This document shows positions 59,097-64,000 of a stretch of DNA of 64,000 bases, piece after piece. Numbering within the stretch: the stretch's first letter is position 1; each line of letters begins with the position of its first letter. Source of the stretch: Myxococcales bacterium (GTDB lineage: Bacteria; Myxococcota_A; Polyangia; Polyangiales; Polyangiaceae). The notes below the pieces were generated by a model that was not told the DNA's origin, made no database searches, and saw only the letters and a program-made list of their open reading frames with translations. The DNA lies in NCBI GenBank assembly GCA_016720545.1, contig JADKKK010000012.1, positions 148,687 through 212,686 of the forward strand, read 5' to 3'. The position numbers were made by a program, and so were the translations under genes.

Positions 59097-60692
59097 TCAC
59101 GCGATCGCGGCCACTCCGCGTCTCACCGCGTACTCTTCGGGGCGAAACGTGGCCGTCTCGCGCCGAAACGTGAACGTGAACCCCGGGTAAATCGTGGTGT
59201 TCTTGCCGCGCGCGTCGAGATACCAGCTCTCGCAGCCCGAGGCCCACACGGTGCGGCCGAGCGCATCTTGCAGCGCGTCGTTGTAGTCGCGCTGCACCTC
59301 CGGTCGCACGTCGACGCTCGTCACGCCCGCTCGGGCCATGTGGTCGAGGCACGACATCACATACCGAAGTTGCGCCTCGATCATCAGCACGACCGAGCTG
59401 TGACCGAGCGCGGTGTTCGGGCCGAGGAGCGTGAACAGATTCGGATATCCCGCGACCGTGGTGCCGCGGTACGCGGAGGTGTCCGCCCGCCACTGGGCGC
59501 CGAGCTCGCGCCCGTCACGCCCGTGCACGGTCAAGCTGCCAAGCGCCGACTGCACGGTGAACCCCGTGCCGTGGATGAGCGCGTCGAGGGCGATCGGGCG
59601 GCCTGACGCGAGCCGCACCCCGGTGCGCGTGACCTCGGCGAGCGCGTCGGTCACCACCTCCACGTTGGCTTGCTCGAGCGCGGGGTAATAATCATTCGAC
59701 ACGAGGATGCGCTTGCACCCGGGGACGTACCGCGGCGTGACGATCTCGCGCAGGCGCGGGCTCCGCAAGCTCTTGCGGATGTGGCGCCGGCCGAGCGCGG
59801 CGGCGAGCTTCATCAGCGAGGGCGCCCGCGTGAAGAGCACCGCGCGGCCCTCGGCGCGCCAGTAGATGGCCTCGCGGTAGAGCCGGCGCAGGGGAGGGAT
59901 GCGCTCGAGCGCGACCTTCTCGAGCTCCGAGAAGGCCCGGTCGGGTTTCGGCAAGATCCACGGCGGCGTGCGCTGAAACACGGTGAGGTGGCTCACGCGG
60001 GGCTGGATCTGCGGGATGAACTGGATGGCGCTCGCGCCCGTGCCGATGACGCCCACGCGCTTGCCCTCCAGCGGGTAGTCGTGGTCCCACGTCGCCGAGT
60101 GAAACTGCTTGCCCTCGAAGGACTCGAGGCCCGGCACCTTCGCGTACGTGGGGTTGCTGAGCGCGCCGATCCCCGAGACGAGCACGCGGGCGTGGAAGGT
60201 GTCGCCCGCGGCGGTGACCACCTCCCAGCGCTGCCCCTCCTCGTCCCATGTGGCCGTGCGCGCCTCCTGGCCAAACCGGAGGTGGGGCCCGAGCCCGTGG
60301 CGCTCGGCGCAGCCCTCGAGGTAGCGGAGGATCTCGTCGTGCGGAGAGTACGCGCGGCTCCACCGCGGGTTCGGCTCCGAGGCGAACGAGTAGAGGTGCG
60401 AGGGCACGTCGCACGCGCACCCCGGGTAGTGGTTGTCGCGCCACGTCCCACCGAGCCGCGCCGCGCGCTCGAGCACCAGAAAGTCGTGGATGCCGGCCGC
60501 CTTCAGCTGCATGGCGAGGCCGAGCCCCGAGAACCCCGAGCCGAGGATGAGCACCGCGAGCTGTCGCGGGCCCGACCGCGCGACGCGCGCGCCCGCGCCA
60601 TCGGTCTTCGGCGGGGCGGGCGGTTCGTCGGCGGAGGCGGGGCGGTGAAGCGCCTCGTGCTCATGGGTGGGGAGTGGCGTCGGCTCGCTCAT
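59097..60692 (-). CDS. Baeyer-Villiger-type flavin monooxygenase
   Basis: 531 residues from ATG 60692. FAD loop VLILGSGFSGLGLAMQL (about 47-63), LERAARLGGTWRDNHYPGCACDVPSHLYSF, the family fingerprint FEGKQFHSATWDH (FxGxxxHxxxWD) near residue 191, a second nucleotide loop VGVIGTGASAIQFIPQI, and HLTVFQRTPPWILPKPDR. It would insert oxygen next to a ketone using NADPH and FAD; the substrate is unknown. The N-terminal 40 residues are low complexity. Convergent with the ALDH-like gene. Confidence 0.92.
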   Translation of the reverse strand: MSEPTPLPTHEHEALHRPASADEPPAPPKTDGAGARVARSGPRQLAVLILGSGFSGLGLAMQLKAAGIHDFLVLERAARLGGTWRDNHYPGCACDVPSHLYSFASEPNPRWSRAYSPHDEILRYLEGCAERHGLGPHLRFGQEARTATWDEEGQRWEVVTAAGDTFHARVLVSGIGALSNPTYAKVPGLESFEGKQFHSATWDHDYPLEGKRVGVIGTGASAIQFIPQIQPRVSHLTVFQRTPPWILPKPDRAFSELEKVALERIPPLRRLYREAIYWRAEGRAVLFTRAPSLMKLAAALGRRHIRKSLRSPRLREIVTPRYVPGCKRILVSNDYYPALEQANVEVVTDALAEVTRTGVRLASGRPIALDALIHGTGFTVQSALGSLTVHGRDGRELGAQWRADTSAYRGTTVAGYPNLFTLLGPNTALGHSSVVLMIEAQLRYVMSCLDHMARAGVTSVDVRPEVQRDYNDALQDALGRTVWASGCESWYLDARGKNTTIYPGFTFTFRRETATFRPEEYAVRRGVAAIA

Positions 60693-60699
60693 GGGCGTC

Positions 60700-60730
60700 A
60701 GGGTAGGTTCTATTGAACGAAAGTCAATAG
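60700..60730 (-). promoter_or_regulatory. Monooxygenase promoter with 7-7-7 palindrome
   Basis: On the minus strand TTGACT (60727-60722) and TACCCT (60705-60700) are 16 bp apart, and the -10 ends 7 bases before the ATG, implying a leaderless mRNA. The perfect inverted repeat CTATTGA-N7-TCAATAG (60710-60730) covers the -35 region; the size and shape fit a TetR-type operator. Confidence 0.55.
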
Positions 60731-60871
60731 TCCCCGGGGCCCCAGGAGGGGGAGCGTGGGCGTCTCTTCATGGGGGGCGCGAGTCGGCCCTTTCAACGCG
60801 AGCGCGCGCCATGCTAGACCGCCCGTTCAAATGCTGTGGCCAGGGTCGGCCGCGCGATGAAAGAGGATTCA

Positions 60872-61790
60872 ATGAAGCTCGGGCGCACACTTTCTTTGCC
60901 CATCGTGTTCGGGATGATCTTGAGCCCGCTGCTCATGGACTGCGGCGCCATCCCGAAGGTCCCCGGGCCTCTCGGCGATATCGCCGCCGCGGGGAGCTGC
61001 CCCGACCTCACGGTCGAGGCCCTCACGAGCCTCGACTTCGCCAAGGAGTTCAAGATCTCGGCCGAGGCGGGCGCCAGCGACGGCGAGTGCGCGGCGGCAT
61101 GAGGCGGCCACGAAGGCGAAGCTGCTCCGGCAACTGCAGCGGTACGGCACGGCAGGACTCGAGAAGGGCGCGGCGTGCGCGGGCACCCGCGACGGCAAGT
61201 GCGACGCGAGCGTGGGGGGCGGGTGAGGGAACGTGCGGCGGCAGCTGCAAGCTCAAGGCGGCCGCCCGAAGTGCGAAGGTGCACTGCGGCGGCTCGATGC
61301 TCGGGCCGAGATGAAGGCGCCGAAGTGCACCGCGAGGTCAAGCCACTTGGAGATGAGCGCGGAGTGCAAGGCCAGTCCGACGCGCCAAGGTGTCCGCCAA
61401 GGCCGAGATGCAGCCCGCGCAGGTCTGGCGGTCACTGGCGCGGCGGACGCGAAGGCGGCGGCGGACTTCAAGGCCACCATCGAGAAGAACCTCCCCATCG
61501 TCTCCTTTTCGCCGTCGGCCCGCCACACTCCCGCGCCCAAGGTCGCGCTGAGCGGCAAGGCCGCCGTCGAGGGCGTTCAGGCGAGCATCAAGGACATCGC
61601 GGCCAGCGCGGGCGCGGCCCAGGGCGCGATGGTCACGGGTCGCCTCACGAACTGCTTCGCGGCTCCCTTCAGGGCGTCGACGCGCGCGAGCATCGGAGGC
61701 GGAACGTGGGCGTCTCGGTCGACGTCAAGGCGAGCGCCTCGGCGAGCGCGGCGGCAGCGCGGGCGCGAAGAAGTGAGGCGGAAGCTCGGC
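60872..61790 (+). pseudogene. Decayed Cys-rich lipoprotein gene
   Basis: ATG 60872 after AGAGGATTCA. The frame starts as a lipoprotein (LSLPIVFGMILSPLLMDCGAIPKV, lipobox LLMDC) and reads PDLTVEALTSLDFAKEFKI, then stops. Later pieces of what looks like the same protein appear in changing frames: CSGNCSGT (about 61118), GTCGGSCKLKA (about 61228), EMKAPKCTA and MSAECKA (about 61310-61375), AADAKAAADFKATIEKNLP (about 61440), and VEGVQASIKDIAASAGAAQGAMVTGRLTNCFAAPF (about 61565-61670). Repeated Cys-containing motifs and this helical domain are familiar to me from Polyangia lipoproteins. At least five indels and some loss in the Cys-rich part; not functional as written. Confidence 0.7.
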
Positions 61791-62065
61791 CCTCCAGAGT
61801 CGCGGCGCGAGATATCGTGCAGTTCGCACCGGTCTCGTCAGCCTTGGTGGGGGCGTGAAGCACCTCCGGAAGGGCCCATCGCGCGAGGACACCTCGTTCG
61901 CGCGCCTCGACCGGAATCGTTCGGCCGCGGACACGCCTCGCGACGTCCGTGACGGCACCCACCCGGCTTCGTCGCCCCCGCGAATCGCGCCGCTTCACGC
62001 TTACGGCACGAGCGCTGCAAAGGCCTCGCTTGAGCCTGGCGCTGAGCGGTGGGCATGATGGGGAG

Positions 62066-62680
62066 CACTGACGAGCCCTCGTCGGAAGTGCGCGCCGGAC
62101 GGGTTCGTGAAGCTGGGCGTGCCCGGCGAGTCGATCACGTCGTGGAAGACCTGGCAGAAGGGCGCGCCGGAGCTGTGCGTGGAGATTTTGAGCCCGAGTG
62201 ACACGGAGGAGAAGCTCACGCTCCGCAGAAGCTCGAGCGGTTCGCGGCGATGGGCGTGCTGGAGGTCGTGACGTTCGACGTGGACGCGAAGGAGGGCGAG
62301 CGCATCCGGGCGTGGGAGTCGGTGAAGGCGATCTGGTCGAAGGCGCGTGGTCCTGAACGAGCGCACACAGCGTGCCGGCGGTGCTGGGCAGCCCTGGTTC
62401 GTGGTCGCGCCGTACCTGGCCGAGGGGCGCCCCGCGCTCCAGCGCCCGAGAGCGGCGCTGCGCCCTGCGCCGACGACGCGGCGGGGCGAGAGTGCTCAAA
62501 GCGACCCCCGACGCGCGCGAGCGGGCACGCGCCGACGAAGCGAAGGCCTCGCGCCGAGGAAGCGAAGGGGCGCGCCGACGAAGCAACGGCGCGCGCCGAC
62601 GACGAGCGTGCGCGCGCGGACGCCGCAGAGGCCGAGCTCGCGAGGCTCCGCGCGGCGCTCGCCGAGCGCTCCCGCTGAGC
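62066..62680 (+). pseudogene. Decayed Uma2-family nuclease-like gene
   Basis: Pieces in different frames reconstruct a Uma2 (PD-(D/E)XK-like) protein: APDGFVKLGVPGESITSWKTWQKGAPELCVEILSPSDT (about 62090-62200), EEKLTLR, then MGVLEVVTFDVDAKEGERIRAWES (62250-62320), VLNERTQRAGG/QPWFVVAP (about 62347-62415) and a C-terminal coiled coil of RADDERARADAAEAELARLRAALAER type (about 62590-62675). The catalytic Glu of VEILSPSD survives. The upstream third is not recognisable. At least three frame changes. Uma2 genes are abundant in myxobacteria and cyanobacteria. Confidence 0.65.
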
Positions 62681-62685
62681 GTCAC

Positions 62686-63550
62686 TCACGCCTCGGAGAG
62701 CACGGTGCCCACCGAGCCTGGTGTCTCGATCTCGCGGAACAGATCGGTGGGCGCGAGCCGCCCTACGACGTGGATGCGCCGCACGCCGGCCACGAGCGCG
62801 GAGAACGACTCCTCGAGCTTCACGATCATCCCCTTCGTGACCGTGCCGCCGCTGATGAGCGCGGCCTTCTCCGCCATCGTGATCCGCGGATCCGCGTCGG
62901 ATCGTTCGACGTCGCCCAGGACTCCCGGCACGTCGCTCACGAGCACGAGCGCGGCCGCGTCGAGGAACACCGCCACGCGGTTCGCCACGATGTCGGCGTT
63001 GATGTTGAAGACCTGCCCCCGCCGGTCGCGCCGAGAGACGCGATGACCGGGCGGTAGCCGGCCGGACAGGAGCGGAGCGACGAGCTCCTCGCCGCATCCG
63101 GACCACGCGTCGCCCACGAGCCCGAAATCGATGGGCTCGGGCCCGCCGCCCGCGACGACCGCGGGGCGCTTCTGACCGCGCACGACGCACGCGCTCGCGC
63201 CGTGGAGCCCGATCGGCAGCGCCCCTGCGGCGACCAGCGCGGCGCACAGATCCACGTTGAGCTTGCCCGCCACGACCATCTTCATCACGTCGAGGGTGGG
63301 CTCGTCGGTGACGCGCCGCCCGGCGATCATGCTCAGGGTTCTGGCCGAGCGCCTTCTGGAGCTCGGTCGCCTGGGGACCGCCGCCGTGCACCACGACGGG
63401 CACCGGGCGCCCAGGCGCCGAGCGCGCATCACGGGCAGTCGGCCCGGCGCCACCTCGCCGAGCTCCCAGGTACAGCCCCGGGGCCACGCCTCGCCGCGAG
63501 GTTCGCGACGACGGCGCGTCCGGCGGCTCGAGGAGATCGTCTTCGGTCAC
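62686..63550 (-). CDS. argB: Acetylglutamate kinase, with several frame changes
   Basis: The start is probably GTG 63550 (GTGACCGAAGAC), overlapping the end of argC. N-acetylglutamate-binding sequence VVVHGGGPQATELQKALGQ is in one frame (about 63390-63345), then RRVTDEPTLDVMKMVVAGKLNVDLCAAL, GLHGASACVVRGQKRP, GGGPEPIDFGLVGD, VFNINADIVANRVAV, LVLVSDVPGVL, TVTKGMIVKLEESF and VGRLAPTDLFREIETPGSVGTVL in another. Between GGGPEPID and VFNINAD a short stretch reads correctly only in a third frame. The N-terminal K-x-G-G motif is not visible. Arginine pathway enzyme; the motifs are excellent but the frame is broken. Confidence 0.75.
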
Positions 63551-64000
63551 GGGAAACCGCCGGGTCCGCGATCGACGTCTTCTCGTCGAGCCCGAGCACG
63601 ATGTTCATCGACTGAACGGCCTGCCCGGCGCCGCCCTTGATGAGGGTTGTCCGTCGCGGAGAAGCAAGCCACCATCGATCCGCAGCCCGGCCGTGTCCGC
63701 GCCGTGCTCGAACGCGACCTCGGCGTAGTTGGAGCCGCTCACCGCGACGACCTCGGGCAGCCGCTTCTGCGGCACGCGCACGAAAGGCTCCCCCGCGTAC
63801 GCCGCCGCGAACGCCTCCGCGATCGCCTCCTTCGGCACCGACGCGTCCACCTTCGCGAACGACGTCACGAAGATGCCCCGCGACAGCGGCGCGCTCACAG
63901 GCACGAAGTGGAGCGCCAAGTCCGCGGCGCCCGCGCCCCTGAGCGTCTCCGGCGATCTCCGGGATGTGCTGGTGGTGAAGCGGCTTGTACGTGCGCAGGT
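63551..64000 (-). CDS. argC: N-acetyl-gamma-glutamyl-phosphate reductase, C-terminal part, with frame changes
   Basis: Runs in from the right edge of the window. Reading minus strand: TYKPLHHQHIPEI, then after a one-base shift (about 63955) LRGAGAADLALHFVPVSAPLSRGIFVTSF, then AEAFAAAYAGEPFVRVP, SNYAEVAFEHGADTAGLRIDGGLL, and after another shift (about 63645) TLIKGGAGQAVQSMNIVLGLDEKTSIADP. These are the dimer-interface and C-terminal segments of ArgC. The HLSQI-type end precedes the argB start, so the two form an argC-argB operon. Confidence 0.75.

Noticed and set aside
61855..62058. 67-codon frame between the two decayed genes
   Set aside because: No recognisable sequence, no binding site and unusual composition; the stretch 61791-62065 shows nothing I can support.

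Overview
The window is high-GC, densely packed bacterial chromosome. It looks like a myxobacterium of the Polyangia (Sorangium-like) type. The signs are three membrane-anchored Hanks-type Ser/Thr kinases, two FHA proteins, PilZ, HEAT and roadblock proteins, many Ala/Pro-rich lipoproteins, frequent GTG/TTG starts with 4-bp start/stop overlaps, and remnants of gene families I associate with that group. The taxonomic call is inference from gene content only.

Layout. 1-8.8 kb: distal part of a type II secretion operon (gspF, an extra GspG-like gene, gspG-H-I-J-K-L-M-N), followed by a btpA-like gene; gspJ carries a one-base frameshift. 9.7-13.8 kb: Ser/Thr kinase, PilZ-like protein, DUF1015 protein. 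14-17.9 kb: lon behind a strong inverted repeat, then hom. 17.9-25.6 kb (minus strand): pncB, murI, inactive rhomboid-like protein, lipoprotein, accC, accB, aroQ, roadblock protein, a 301-bp palindromic element and a small hypothetical gene. 25.6-27.9 kb: a frameshifted sensor-kinase-like gene, a pseudo-receiver and a TerB-like protein. 28-32.5 kb: a large Pro-rich membrane protein and a Fic-like protein without its catalytic His. 32.7-39.4 kb: recN, map, two lipoproteins, a NifU-like protein and two related FHA proteins. 39.3-47.9 kb (minus strand): a probable operon of ppx, lipoprotein, DUF4159, von Willebrand-type membrane protein, HEAT protein and a DciA-like protein. 48-54 kb: lipoprotein, two kinases, tRNA-Leu(CAA), histone H1-like protein. 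54.1-60.7 kb: rpsU, HxlR regulator, deoC with two aldehyde dehydrogenases, and a Baeyer-Villiger-type monooxygenase. 60.8-64 kb: a decayed Cys-rich lipoprotein, a decayed Uma2 nuclease and indel-ridden argB/argC. The indels in normally essential arginine genes raise the question of assembly quality there.

The most unusual signal is a set of very short reading frames placed head to tail between gspM and gspN and between the two aldehyde dehydrogenase genes. Each overlaps its neighbours by the 4-bp ATGA/GTGA pattern, and two related sequence units (A and B) recur at the two unrelated loci, each ending in a Shine-Dalgarno-like stretch and the start codon of the next frame. They look like mobile or duplicated translation-initiation cassettes. 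Second is the 301-bp palindrome at 24947-25247. Third is a group of perfect inverted repeats upstream of lon, hom, pncB and the monooxygenase gene; the last two overlap promoters that would give nearly leaderless mRNAs.
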